Positions 1 through 6,891 of a DNA stretch of 10,319 nucleotides are shown here, one piece after another. The notes beneath the pieces were generated by a model. That model saw only the letters and a program-made list of their open reading frames with translations, was not told where the DNA came from and searched no databases. Each line of letters begins with the position of its first letter. Position 1 is the stretch's first letter. This DNA comes from Clostridia bacterium (GTDB taxonomy: Bacteria > Bacillota > Clostridia > Lachnospirales > CAG-274). The DNA lies in contig JAUNPM010000044.1 in the NCBI GenBank assembly GCA_030536675.1, forward strand, positions 1-10,319, read 5' to 3'. A program made the position numbers and the translations under genes.

Positions 1-367
1 TTCTTTCCTTAAAGGCTTCATCGACAGCCTCCATTGCACTTAAAGCCTTTGTATAACCACAGTATGGCGCTGCCTGATATACAGCTTCCTTAATTTCCTC
101 CGGAGTTACCTTTAAATCAAGGGCAGTCAGTGTTTGTTCCTTGATCTGTGAATACGCCTGCAAAGAAGTCATTGTTGCTAATATAATAAGCTGCTGTTTT
201 TTAGTATCCAGCTGCTCATTAATAAAATCACTGCCATAATGCTCCATCATTTCCTCAAGCTCAACTCCGTTTTTAGACTCTGCACCATAAGCACTTGCCG
301 CAGGCATAATACCCATTGTCATAGCTGCCGTTAATACTGCAATTTTTTTAATAACTGTTCTTTTCAT
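1..367 (-). CDS. Exported carboxymuconolactone decarboxylase (CMD)-family protein, C-terminus cut by window edge
   Basis: About 122 residues are visible. The start is an ATG with AGGAGG eight bases upstream. The N-terminus (MKRTVIKKIAVLTAAMTMG, then PAASAYGAE) is a Sec signal peptide: basic residues, a hydrophobic core and a small-residue cleavage region near residues 24-29. There is no lipobox cysteine, so the mature protein should be soluble outside the membrane. The rest is helical and carries the CMD-fold signature: an EEIKEAVYQAAPYCGYTKAL segment at about residues 90-109, then AMEAVDEAF. The CxxC pair of AhpD-type peroxidases is not seen in the visible part. CMD-fold proteins are usually cytoplasmic decarboxylases or thiol peroxidases; an exported form lacking CxxC has no assured activity. 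The upstream DUF4405 gene overlaps this start by 20 bases, so translation is probably coupled. Family call good; reaction unknown. Confidence 0.8.
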   Translation of the reverse strand, partial: MKRTVIKKIAVLTAAMTMGIMPAASAYGAESKNGVELEEMMEHYGSDFINEQLDTKKQQLIILATMTSLQAYSQIKEQTLTALDLKVTPEEIKEAVYQAAPYCGYTKALSAMEAVDEAFKER

Positions 368-1067
368 TTTTTGTCCTCCTTAAGTAATTGATTTTACATT
401 GAAATTTACGCAATAATTTTGCACTGTAATGAACAATAAAAATACAAAGTCCCATTATTGCCAAGAAATCTATGTAAAACAAAATTTTAGATTCATCATA
501 ATTTAAAAATACAAATTCACTTCTTAAAAATAAATAAGTAAAAAACTCTCTTTTCACAAAGGCAAATGCACCATATACAGCAATGCTTATTCCTATTACA
601 GTAGGAACAACGTGACAAATTTTCAATTTCTGTTTTTTTTGAAACCCTTTCCGCAGCATACCAATAATCATATTCCAATGCAGACCTAAGTGCATACTCA
701 TAAGGATGAACCCCCAATATGCACCAAGAATATGAAGCCTTCGTGCAGCCGACATACCACCCCTTATGGGTAAAAAATCAAACACATATCGTGATATAAC
801 AATACCGCTGTACATTTGAACAAGCATTACAATTAACACAAGAATATCAACACAAAGTGTTGCACTGCGCATTGCTGTATACTTACCTTTAAAAATATTT
901 TTATGCCAGTTCAAATTAAGAATGTGATGAGCTATAAAAAGAAAAAACATTCCTGCACCAATCCATTCGTGCGCTGCTTCTCCCCAAAACTGATAGCCCA
1001 TTAAAGCTAACAATAAAGCTGTCATTACCACATCAATCACCAATTTTATAATCGCTTTTAGTTTCAT
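348..1067 (-). CDS. DUF4405-type membrane protein, cytochrome-b-like
   Basis: 239 residues from the ATG at 1067, preceded by AGGTGG four bases away. Hydrophobic segments lie at about 8-26, 36-52, 68-92, 112-135, 152-172 and 195-215. Histidines sit in or beside them: H33 (HEWIG), H47/H48 (AHHILN), H55, H112 (RLHILGAYW), H126, H130 (HLGLHW) and H213. The HEW-x-G, HH-xx-N and N-x-WH pattern is that of the DUF4405 four-helix group, which resembles haem-b-binding cytochrome subunits; haem binding here is inference. The gene ends inside the CMD gene, and its last codons contain that gene's ribosome binding site. An earlier in-frame TTG at 1091 is possible, but its spacing to the nearest GGAGG is poor. 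Likely role: membrane electron carrier for the neighbouring flavodoxin and CMD proteins, unproven. Confidence 0.78.
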   Translation of the reverse strand: MKLKAIIKLVIDVVMTALLLALMGYQFWGEAAHEWIGAGMFFLFIAHHILNLNWHKNIFKGKYTAMRSATLCVDILVLIVMLVQMYSGIVISRYVFDFLPIRGGMSAARRLHILGAYWGFILMSMHLGLHWNMIIGMLRKGFQKKQKLKICHVVPTVIGISIAVYGAFAFVKREFFTYLFLRSEFVFLNYDESKILFYIDFLAIMGLCIFIVHYSAKLLRKFQCKINYLRRTKNEKNSY

Positions 1068-1098
1068 TTTTCCACCTTTTTGATAATGCAACAGACAT
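1033..1098 (-). other. Possible 21-aa leader peptide overlapping the DUF4405 start
   Basis: An ATG at 1098 has a GGAGG (1104-1108) five bases upstream, a better ribosome site than that of the DUF4405 gene. The frame reads MSVALSKRWKNETKSDYKIGD and stops at 1033, inside the DUF4405 gene in another frame. It could couple translation of the main gene, or the GGAGG could simply assist a start further down. No homology is recognised, and it may not be expressed. Confidence 0.25.
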
Positions 1099-1158
1099 TT
1101 AAACCTCCGAAAACTACGTGAATTGCTGTAATATCAATACAGAGCATAAAGCCAACTT

Positions 1159-2466
1159 CTAAATAACACTGAATTGCTTCCACTTGCCTCCTTTATATCT
1201 AAACCAAAATATAACACCACGAATTAACCAATCAAGACACATTGCATATGCGATCCCCATTACGCCTAAATCCAGTGTAATGCCAAACAACACCGAAAGC
1301 ACCAATCGAACACCAATTGTCGTAAAAAGGGATACAGCCGTTGTAAAATTTACATCACCTGTTGCCCTAAGCCCCTTTCCGAGAGGATCAGCAAAAGGAA
1401 AAGCTAATGCGTTGAAAATGTTATGAACAAGCACCAGCATTATCACCAACTTTTTTGTTTCAACGGCAAGCGTATAAAAATTCATTAAAATGGGAGTTAC
1501 AGCAAATATCAGCCCATTCCAAACAAGAGCAAACACGACGGTGATTTTCATCAGTTTTTTAAAATAATATTCCGCTTTTGAAATTTCACCTGCTCCCATA
1601 CATTGTCCTATTACGGTAATGAATACAGGTCCCATTGTCATACACACCAAAGAAGCCATACTCCAAATACTTTGTGCCACTCCATTTGCGGCAATTTGAT
1701 AAGTTCCAAACAAGGCAGCAACACTGCTAAGCGCCACCTTAACAAGCTGAAAAACACCGCTTTCTACACCGTTTGGAACAGCAATTTTCAGCATACGACT
1801 CTGCAATTCACCGTTCCACTTGAAAATACATTTCTTTTTGTAAGAAATCGGATTAGCCCTTGAAAAACATAAAGCTGTAATAGCCACAGCAGAAAACACT
1901 CTGGCTGTCAATGAAGGATAGGCAACGCCCGCAACACCCGCTTTCAGTATAAATACACCTATACCGTTGCCAACTACATTAATGATATTGGAAACAACAG
2001 AGATATACATTGTTGTGCTTGTTTTTCCAAAGCTTCTGTACATTGCCGCTCCGGCGTTATAAACAGCGATAGCAGGATAAGATAAGGCAGAGATTTTCAA
2101 ATATATAACACAGGCATCCATAACCTCATCTTCCACACTTCCAAACATTAGCCTCATTAAATTATTTTTTTCCAAGAATACAACTGCCGATATAAATATT
2201 GAAAACAAGACAGAAACCATAAGAAGCTGACTTGCCGCTTCTCCTCCTTTGTAATTTTCTTTTCTGCCAATATATTGACTGATCACCACTGCACCCCCGG
2301 AAGTAAGAGCCGTAAACAAGTATATAAAAACAGTATTAAATGAATTTACAAGTGATACCCCGGACAGTGCAGCTTCTCCCACAAAGCCCACAACGAAAAC
2401 ATCCACAATTCCGACTAATGCAGCAAGAAGCTGCTCTAAAAAAAGCGGAACGATCATTTTTTTCAT
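1159..2466 (-). CDS. MATE-family multidrug/Na+ efflux transporter
   Basis: 435 residues, the normal length for the family, with about twelve hydrophobic segments in two repeated halves. The N-terminus (MKKMIVPLFLEQLLAALVG, then IVDVFVVG) and the following ALSGVSLVNS segment match the first helix and loop of MatE proteins such as NorM and DinF. The second half opens with AVPNGVESGVFQL, the repeat of that motif. Such proteins export cationic drugs, metabolites or flavin-like compounds in exchange for Na+ or H+; the substrate here cannot be read from sequence. GGAGG lies ten bases before the ATG; a second ATG three codons in is equally possible. It sits between the flavodoxin gene (95-base gap) and the DUF4405 gene (91-base gap), all on one strand. 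It may share their transcript or have its own promoter in the upstream gap. Confidence 0.9.
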   Translation of the reverse strand: MKKMIVPLFLEQLLAALVGIVDVFVVGFVGEAALSGVSLVNSFNTVFIYLFTALTSGGAVVISQYIGRKENYKGGEAASQLLMVSVLFSIFISAVVFLEKNNLMRLMFGSVEDEVMDACVIYLKISALSYPAIAVYNAGAAMYRSFGKTSTTMYISVVSNIINVVGNGIGVFILKAGVAGVAYPSLTARVFSAVAITALCFSRANPISYKKKCIFKWNGELQSRMLKIAVPNGVESGVFQLVKVALSSVAALFGTYQIAANGVAQSIWSMASLVCMTMGPVFITVIGQCMGAGEISKAEYYFKKLMKITVVFALVWNGLIFAVTPILMNFYTLAVETKKLVIMLVLVHNIFNALAFPFADPLGKGLRATGDVNFTTAVSLFTTIGVRLVLSVLFGITLDLGVMGIAYAMCLDWLIRGVIFWFRYKGGKWKQFSVI

Positions 2467-2561
2467 ATCAAATATCCCTCCAATTTGTCCAATATTATTA
2501 CCGATCGATCCAAACTCATATACAAAAACTATGGACTTTCCCTGTAACTTGACTATAGTAT

Positions 2562-3242
2562 TTACAAGCCAAGCTCTGCAAGCCAGTTACTTACGGCATT
2601 GTCAGGACTTGATGCTGAAGAGCTGCCGATATGCAGTCCGTCCGTTACAGTTGCATTTGGCTCAAGCTCTTTTATTTCATTTACCGTATTTGATAATCCG
2701 CTGCCTCCGCTGGTGCAAAACGGTGCAATTGTCTTTCCTGATAAATCATAGTTTTCAAAGAATGTATAAAGGATCATTGGCATATCACCCCACCAATTCG
2801 GATACCCTACATATATAACATTATAATCGTCTATATTTTCAATACTGTCTGCAATTGCAGGGCGTGCATTTTCTCTTTGCTCCTCCTGTGCAAAATCAAC
2901 AACTGTGTTGTAATCATCACTGTATGGAACTTCCGGAACTATTTCAAAAATATCTGAATTTGTCTGTGTCTGAATTGCCTGGGCAACATTTTTCGTATTA
3001 CCTGACCAAGAAAAATACACTACCAATGATTTTAAATCTGTTTCCGAAGGCTCTGTATTTTGCGTGACAATTTCAGAAGAATCATTTTCATTGGTTGTTT
3101 CTTCGGTTGTATAAAAACTCTGTTCGCCGCTTTGCTGTGCAGATGTGGAAGCTTCATCATTATTCGTGCTGTTACTGCAAGCTGCAAAAGAAAGCAGCAA
3201 TGCAAAAATCATAATTATTGATGTTAATTTTTTCATTGTCAT
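2562..3242 (-). CDS. Flavodoxin-fold lipoprotein
   Basis: 226 residues. The N-terminus is a lipoprotein signal: KK, a hydrophobic core (LTSIIMIFALLLSF) and the lipobox FAAC with C22, followed by a Ser/Thr/Asn/Glu-rich linker to about residue 68. The rest is a short flavodoxin domain: LVVYFSWSGNTKNVA with the FMN-phosphate loop SWSGNT at 78-83, VGYPNWWGDMP at 145-155 (aromatic residues expected near the isoalloxazine ring), and APFCTSGGSGLS at 173-184. It therefore should bind FMN and carry electrons, tethered to the outer face of the membrane. Most flavodoxins are cytoplasmic. Two start codons, ATG at 3242 and 3236, lie after GGAG; the second fits the usual MKK start of a signal peptide. The gene begins 12 bases after the MerR-type fragment. 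Confidence 0.9.
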   Translation of the reverse strand: MTMKKLTSIIMIFALLLSFAACSNSTNNDEASTSAQQSGEQSFYTTEETTNENDSSEIVTQNTEPSETDLKSLVVYFSWSGNTKNVAQAIQTQTNSDIFEIVPEVPYSDDYNTVVDFAQEEQRENARPAIADSIENIDDYNVIYVGYPNWWGDMPMILYTFFENYDLSGKTIAPFCTSGGSGLSNTVNEIKELEPNATVTDGLHIGSSSASSPDNAVSNWLAELGL

Positions 3243-3254
3243 TAATCTCCTTTT

Positions 3255-3539
3255 TTATATTTTATTTTTAATTTTATAAATAATAAAATCAAGGTTATCC
3301 AAATTTTTTTGCATATTATGTATCTTATTAAGCAAATCACTCCTGTACACATTTAAAAATTTTAGTTTTTCTCTGTTTTCTTCCTCACAATTAAATTGCA
3401 TAAATTGTTTAACAGTATCCGTATCCATTCCGCAGTCATATAATGTACATACATCACTCAACCTTTTCATATCCTTGTCACTAAAATCATTTGTTATTTT
3501 TATTAGGTCATTTTTTTCAAAAAATTTCAGTTTTTTAAT
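3255..3539 (-). pseudogene. 5'-truncated MerR-type regulator fragment
   Basis: The frame is open from 3548 to a stop at 3255. Read from an ATT at 3539 it gives about 94 residues: IKKLKFFEKNDLIKIT, then DFSDKDMKRLSDVCTLYDCG and a C-terminal helix ending LDFIIYKIK. This matches the second half of a MerR DNA-binding domain (family pattern: TLRFYEKxGLI, then YSxxDxxRL) plus the dimerisation coiled coil. The first recognition helix-turn-helix is missing, because the preceding codons are the end and stop of the LysR gene in another frame. The first ATG in frame (3470, 71 residues) begins even later and has only a weak, too-close AAGGA. It may be a remnant left by a deletion that joined the LysR gene to it, or a small protein made by reinitiation. 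DNA binding is unlikely in either case. Confidence 0.65.
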
Positions 3540-3541
3540 AT

Positions 3542-4438
3542 CTATATTTCATCATTATCCATACATAAATTGCATTGAATGTGATTTATAAACTTTGTCA
3601 CAGTCTGGCTGAAAGGCTGATGTTTTTTCCACGCAAGCACACAGGTCGTCTTTCTTTGAGGATATAAGGATCTGTATGTAACCTTTAAATGATCGAGAAA
3701 GGGAAGAGAACCCTTAATAATAAGGGCATATCCTAAACCCTGCTCAACAAGAACAGCGGCATTTGTGGAAAGATTGCTGTATGCAGCAATCTTTGGTTTT
3801 TGCGCACTGTTTCTGAACCAACTTTCAATTTCGTTCCTTGTACTTTGCCTTTTAGGAAAAATCAACGGATATTTGCTTAAATCATCTATAGTTATATATT
3901 CCTTTTCCGCAAGGGGAGAATCACAGCGCATTAACACCACCCACTCTTCAGCCACATTAAGTCTTATAAAATCATACTTTTCTATTTCAACCGGTTCAAT
4001 TAAAATACCCAAATCAACCAAACCGTTGTCAATACACCTTTTTATATGATCGGCATTTCCCGTGTAAATATCCAAATACACATTAGGGTATTTTTCTTTA
4101 AATGAGGCAAACAATTTAAGCATTTCGCCTACAGCCTCACACTCTCCCGTACCTACGGAAATTTCACCGTTTACAAGCTGTTCATTTTCAGTAAGCTCTT
4201 TTTCAGCCTTATCCGCAAGCTCCACGATCTCACTTGCCCTTCTCCTGAAAAGCACGCCTTCATCTGTAAGTGATATTCCCTTTTTACCTCTTATAAAAAG
4301 CTGTACTCCAAGGTCCTCTTCAAGCTTTGCCAGCTGTCTGCTCAGAGTAGGCTGTGTTATATGCAAAATTTCAGAAGCCTTTGTTATATTTTCTTCTCTT
4401 ACAACAGTTAAAAAATATTTCAAAACCCGTATGTCCAC
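3542..4438 (-). CDS. LysR-type transcriptional regulator
   Basis: 298 residues, the standard length. The start is a GTG at 4438, chosen because GGAGG lies six to seven bases upstream and because the protein then opens with DIRVLKYFLTVVREENITKA, the classic LysR N-terminus. The helix-turn-helix is at about residues 18-37 (ITKASEILHITQPTLSRQLAKLE), followed by the linker helix with LTDEG at 57-61. Residues about 90-290 form the periplasmic-binding-like effector domain (NGEISVGTGE, DLGILIEP, LVEQGLGYALI). The effector is unknown. It is the first gene of the leftward set and, as is usual for the family, may control both itself and the flavodoxin/MATE/DUF4405/CMD genes. Its stop codon overlaps the MerR-type fragment. 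Confidence 0.92.
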   Translation of the reverse strand: MDIRVLKYFLTVVREENITKASEILHITQPTLSRQLAKLEEDLGVQLFIRGKKGISLTDEGVLFRRRASEIVELADKAEKELTENEQLVNGEISVGTGECEAVGEMLKLFASFKEKYPNVYLDIYTGNADHIKRCIDNGLVDLGILIEPVEIEKYDFIRLNVAEEWVVLMRCDSPLAEKEYITIDDLSKYPLIFPKRQSTRNEIESWFRNSAQKPKIAAYSNLSTNAAVLVEQGLGYALIIKGSLPFLDHLKVTYRSLYPQRKTTCVLAWKKHQPFSQTVTKFINHIQCNLCMDNDEI

Positions 4439-4491
4439 CGCTATACCTCCCAATTGTTTCATCACTCATCAATACAATTTCTGCTTTCTTA

Positions 4492-4520
4492 ATTATACAA
4501 TAATTTTATATTTAATTCAA
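4492..4520 (-). promoter_or_regulatory. Sigma-A promoter for the LysR gene and leftward set
   Basis: Read on the minus strand: -35 TTGAAT (4515-4520), exactly 17 bases, -10 TATAAT (4492-4497). It lies 54 bases before the GTG start of the LysR gene. Confidence 0.75.
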
Positions 4521-4526
4521 TTAAAC

Positions 4527-4536
4527 TATAGCTATA
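4527..4536. promoter_or_regulatory. Candidate operator palindrome TATAGCTATA
   Basis: A perfect ten-base palindrome directly upstream of the LysR-gene -35 box and between the two divergent promoters. LysR proteins commonly bind short AT-rich dyads in this position and repress their own gene. A ten-base AT-rich palindrome can also occur by chance. Confidence 0.3.
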
Positions 4537-4590
4537 CGAATATACACCTGCAAATATTTTACTTTCCACAATTTTTATTCCCCTAAACAT

Positions 4591-4619
4591 TTGAAACAAC
4601 AAAAGAATTGTGATACAAT
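4591..4619 (+). promoter_or_regulatory. Sigma-A promoter for tmcAL
   Basis: -35 TTGAAA (4591-4596), exactly 17 bases, -10 TACAAT (4614-4619), followed by a 5' leader of about 35 bases with AGGAGG at 4651-4656. It diverges from the LysR-gene promoter. Confidence 0.75.
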
Positions 4620-4662
4620 ACTTCTTACATACAAAACACAATTACACAACAGGAGGAAACAT

Positions 4663-5808
4663 ATGGCGACGGGAATAATTGCTGAATACAATCCTTTCCA
4701 CAAAGGTCACAAATACCATATTGAAAAAACAGCAGAAAAAACAAATGAAGATATTGTAGCCTTAATAAGCGGCAATTTTGTTCAAAGAGGCGAGCCTGCA
4801 ATGCTTGAAAAACACATAAGGACAAAAATGGCACTTTTAAACGGCGTATCAATGGTTCTTGAACTTCCTGTTGAATATGCTACGGGAGCCGCAGATGTCT
4901 TTGCTATGGGAGCCGCTTATATACTGGAAAAAAGCGGAATTATAAACTTTCTTTCTTTCGGCAGTGAAGCTGGTACGACCTCCGCCCTTGAAGAAACAGC
5001 AATTATACTGAACAATGAACCGCCTAAATTTAAAACGCTGATGAAGGACAGCCTTGATAAAGGGTATTCATATCCTCTTGCAAGGAATAAGGCACTTGAA
5101 GCATATTTAAACAAAAAAATTGATTTTTTAAATAAACCAAATAACATTTTGGGACTTGAATATATAAGGGCTTTAAAAAATTTAAACAGCAAAATTAAGC
5201 CTGTTACAATTGAAAGAATTATATCAGATTACAACAGCAGCCGTTTGAGCGGAGAAATTTCATCAGCCTCCGCCATAAGAACCGCTATTTTAAATAAAGA
5301 TTACAGTGCACTTTCATCCATCCCCCAAAACATAACGGACTTAATAAATTGCGATGATTTGCCCACACTTAATGATTTTACACAAATACTTATGTATATT
5401 TTAAGAACACAATCTTCCCAAACCATATCCCAATATGCAGACGTTACGGAAGGACTTGAAAACAGAATTACAAACACTGACTTTACAAGTATAAATGAGC
5501 TTATTGACAAAATAAAAACAAAACGCTACACTTATTCAAAGCTGCGCAAAGCTATACTTCATATTATACTGGGTGTCACAAAAGAAATGCAGTCAAGCCC
5601 TCCCCGATATATAAGAGTTTTAGGCATAAGATCGGATAAGGAATATTTGTTAAAATCACTTTTTAAAAAATCCCAATTGCCCGTTATTGTTAATGTGAAA
5701 GCAAATGAAAATTTGCTTTCAACGGAAATAAGGACCACTGATATATATAATATACCCTTAAATAAAAAATCAGGCTTAGAATATACCACCCCTCTTGTCA
5801 TAGTATAA
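4663..5808 (+). CDS. tmcAL: tRNA(Met) cytidine acetate ligase (TmcAL)
   Basis: 381 residues from the ATG at 4663, with AGGAGG six bases upstream; the open frame begins earlier but lacks a ribosome site there. The N-terminus (ATGIIAEYNPFHKGHKYHI) carries the nucleotidyltransferase-like HxGH motif at 13-16, which binds ATP. Further family blocks are ISGNFVQRGEPA (35-46), YATGAADVFAMGA (72-84), LSFGSE (97-102), PNNILGLEYI (159-168) and SASAIR (201-206). In the characterised Bacillus protein (formerly YlbM) the enzyme activates acetate with ATP and acetylates C34 of elongator tRNA-Met to ac4C, which secures AUG decoding. Length is slightly below the roughly 400-415 residues common in Firmicutes, with all visible motifs kept. 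It is a housekeeping gene, so the neighbouring LysR protein need not regulate it. Confidence 0.93.
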   Translation: MATGIIAEYNPFHKGHKYHIEKTAEKTNEDIVALISGNFVQRGEPAMLEKHIRTKMALLNGVSMVLELPVEYATGAADVFAMGAAYILEKSGIINFLSFGSEAGTTSALEETAIILNNEPPKFKTLMKDSLDKGYSYPLARNKALEAYLNKKIDFLNKPNNILGLEYIRALKNLNSKIKPVTIERIISDYNSSRLSGEISSASAIRTAILNKDYSALSSIPQNITDLINCDDLPTLNDFTQILMYILRTQSSQTISQYADVTEGLENRITNTDFTSINELIDKIKTKRYTYSKLRKAILHIILGVTKEMQSSPPRYIRVLGIRSDKEYLLKSLFKKSQLPVIVNVKANENLLSTEIRTTDIYNIPLNKKSGLEYTTPLVIV

Positions 5809-5956
5809 TTTTGATCAGAGAAAAAGGAGTATCCCTGTTACTTTATAAACACAAAAGAGGAAAAGCCCATACCATTTATATGTATTGGGCTGAATGTAGA
5901 AAATACAAGTTAAAATATTCATATAGTAAGCTGATTATTTCAAATGGAGGTAAAAA

Positions 5957-6436
5957 ATGTTTCGACCAATGAGAAGATTTAAGCAACAAGTATCTGATGA
6001 AGAATGTAAGCGTATCCTAAAAGAAGAAAAACGAGCTGCGTTTTCTGTTATCGGAGATGAGGGATATCCTTATACTGTGCCTGTTAATTTCTATTATGAT
6101 GAAGATGACAACTGCATATATTTACACGGTGCTAAAAACGGACATAAAATTGATGCAATAAAAAATTGTGATAAGGTTTGTTTTACAGTATGGAACCGGG
6201 GATTTAAAACAGAGGGAAACTGGGAATGGAATTCAACAAGTATTATTATATTTGGTAAAGCGAAATTCGTTGACAACAAAGAAATTATTAAAGATCGTCT
6301 GTTCAAAATGACATTAAAATATTATCCAACAAGAGAAGCTGCTGAAACAGAAATGAAAACGCCTGCAATCAATGCAGTTCAAATGATTGTAATTAAAATT
6401 GAACATATGACAGGAAAACTGGTGAATGAAAAATAG
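5957..6436 (+). CDS. Pyridoxamine 5'-phosphate oxidase-fold flavoprotein (NimA-like)
   Basis: 159 residues; GGAGG lies six bases before the ATG. The protein follows the FMN-binding split-barrel pattern of the Pyridox_ox_2/NimA group: MRRFKQQVSDEECKRIL, then GYPYTVPVNFYYDE (36-49), IYLHGAKNGHKIDAI (54-68) and VCFTVWNRG (74-82). Relatives bind FMN or haem at the H/K-rich GHK loop. Some (Nim) reduce 5-nitroimidazoles to non-toxic amines; most members in anaerobes have no proven substrate. No drug-resistance role can be claimed here. The 148-base gap from tmcAL contains an imperfect hairpin (5864-5891) but no clear promoter, so read-through from tmcAL is possible. Confidence 0.88.
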   Translation: MFRPMRRFKQQVSDEECKRILKEEKRAAFSVIGDEGYPYTVPVNFYYDEDDNCIYLHGAKNGHKIDAIKNCDKVCFTVWNRGFKTEGNWEWNSTSIIIFGKAKFVDNKEIIKDRLFKMTLKYYPTREAAETEMKTPAINAVQMIVIKIEHMTGKLVNEK

Positions 6437-6636
6437 TGTATACTTCTTCTTTGGCTCAAAAATCACTAAATATAGGTGTTATTGTAAAAGTTAGGACTAT
6501 ATTATTAACTGAATTTAATCACTAAATTCCTATTTTCAGAATTGAACAAATCGTAAGTTATAAATGTAGTTAATAAAAAACAAATAAGTACAAAAATTAG
6601 GATTCAACTAATATAATTCTTTGTGAATACAAAAAG

Positions 6637-6674
6637 GATAGCTGTTTACTTTTTATGATTAACAGCTGTCTTTT
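6637..6674. terminator. Bidirectional terminator hairpin
   Basis: GATAGCTGTT (6637-6646) pairs with AACAGCTGTC (6661-6670), with one G-U pair and a 14-base loop. It is followed by TTTT on the plus strand; on the minus strand the stem is followed by a five-T run. It can end the NimA-like transcript from the left and the 49-aa minus-strand frame from the right, whose stop codon overlaps the stem. Confidence 0.65.
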
Positions 6675-6795
6675 CCCCTTCTGTAACTAAATGACATTGT
6701 GTCACTGCCCTAGCATTTTGCATTAAAATTGTACCTAAAGATTTATCAGTCATACCCAAATTACTAATGCAAGCATTTCTTGCAATACTGTCCAT
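6646..6795 (-). pseudogene. Unrecognised 49-aa reading frame, probable gene remnant
   Basis: Minus strand, ATG at 6795, stop at 6646-6648. It reads MDSIARNACISNLGMTDK, then SLGTILMQNARAVTQC and HLVTEGEKTAVNHKK. The composition is protein-like (balanced residues, no low complexity). Its stop sits at the edge of a terminator hairpin, as expected for a real 3' end. There is no ribosome site before the ATG, an in-frame stop lies seven codons upstream, and the cwlD terminator lies directly before it. This suggests the C-terminal end of a gene whose 5' part has been lost. I do not recognise the family. Confidence 0.35.
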
Positions 6796-6802
6796 AGCAG
6801 CA

Positions 6803-6828
6803 AAAAAGTGCCATTAAAGGCACTTTTT
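6803..6828. terminator. Strong bidirectional terminator downstream of cwlD
   Basis: AAAAAGTGCC (6803-6812), six-base loop, GGCACTTTTT (6819-6828): a perfect ten-base dyad whose outer pairs form A and T tracts on both sides. It works for cwlD on the minus strand, 63 bases after its stop. Confidence 0.8.
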
Positions 6829-6891
6829 CTCATAAATAAAAAAGGAGGAATCTATCTAAACATCCGTATTATATTTTCGGATAGGAGCTTT

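Larger units (their letters stand above)
6437..6891. other. 455-base stretch without an intact gene
   Basis: AT-rich. It contains an 11-base direct repeat AATCACTAAAT (6461-6471 and 6517-6527). The second copy overlaps a perfect AT-rich dyad, GAATTTA/TAAATTC (6511-6517 and 6523-6529), that could weakly end the NimA-like transcript. Next come two bidirectional terminator hairpins with a short minus-strand frame between them, both listed separately. Nothing else is recognised. Confidence 0.5.

Noticed and set aside
2528..2559. Imperfect dyad (ACTATGGACTT and AACTTGACTATAGT) between the flavodoxin and MATE genes, possibly a MerR-type operator
   Set aside because: Arm identity is only about six of eight bases and no promoter with a 19-20-base spacer fits around it in the right direction.
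5864..5891. Hairpin AGCCCA/TGGGCT as terminator of tmcAL
   Set aside because: The stem has a bulge and a long loop, and no T tract follows on the plus strand; only the minus strand, where no gene ends, has one.
5811..5966. About 50 stop-free codons in the gap between tmcAL and the NimA-like gene, starting at a TTG
   Set aside because: No convincing ribosome site, no recognisable protein pattern, and it runs into the next gene in another frame.
6862..6882. ATCCG/CGGAT dyad downstream of cwlD
   Set aside because: Only five pairs with an eleven-base loop; the strong terminator at 6803-6828 explains the 3' end better.
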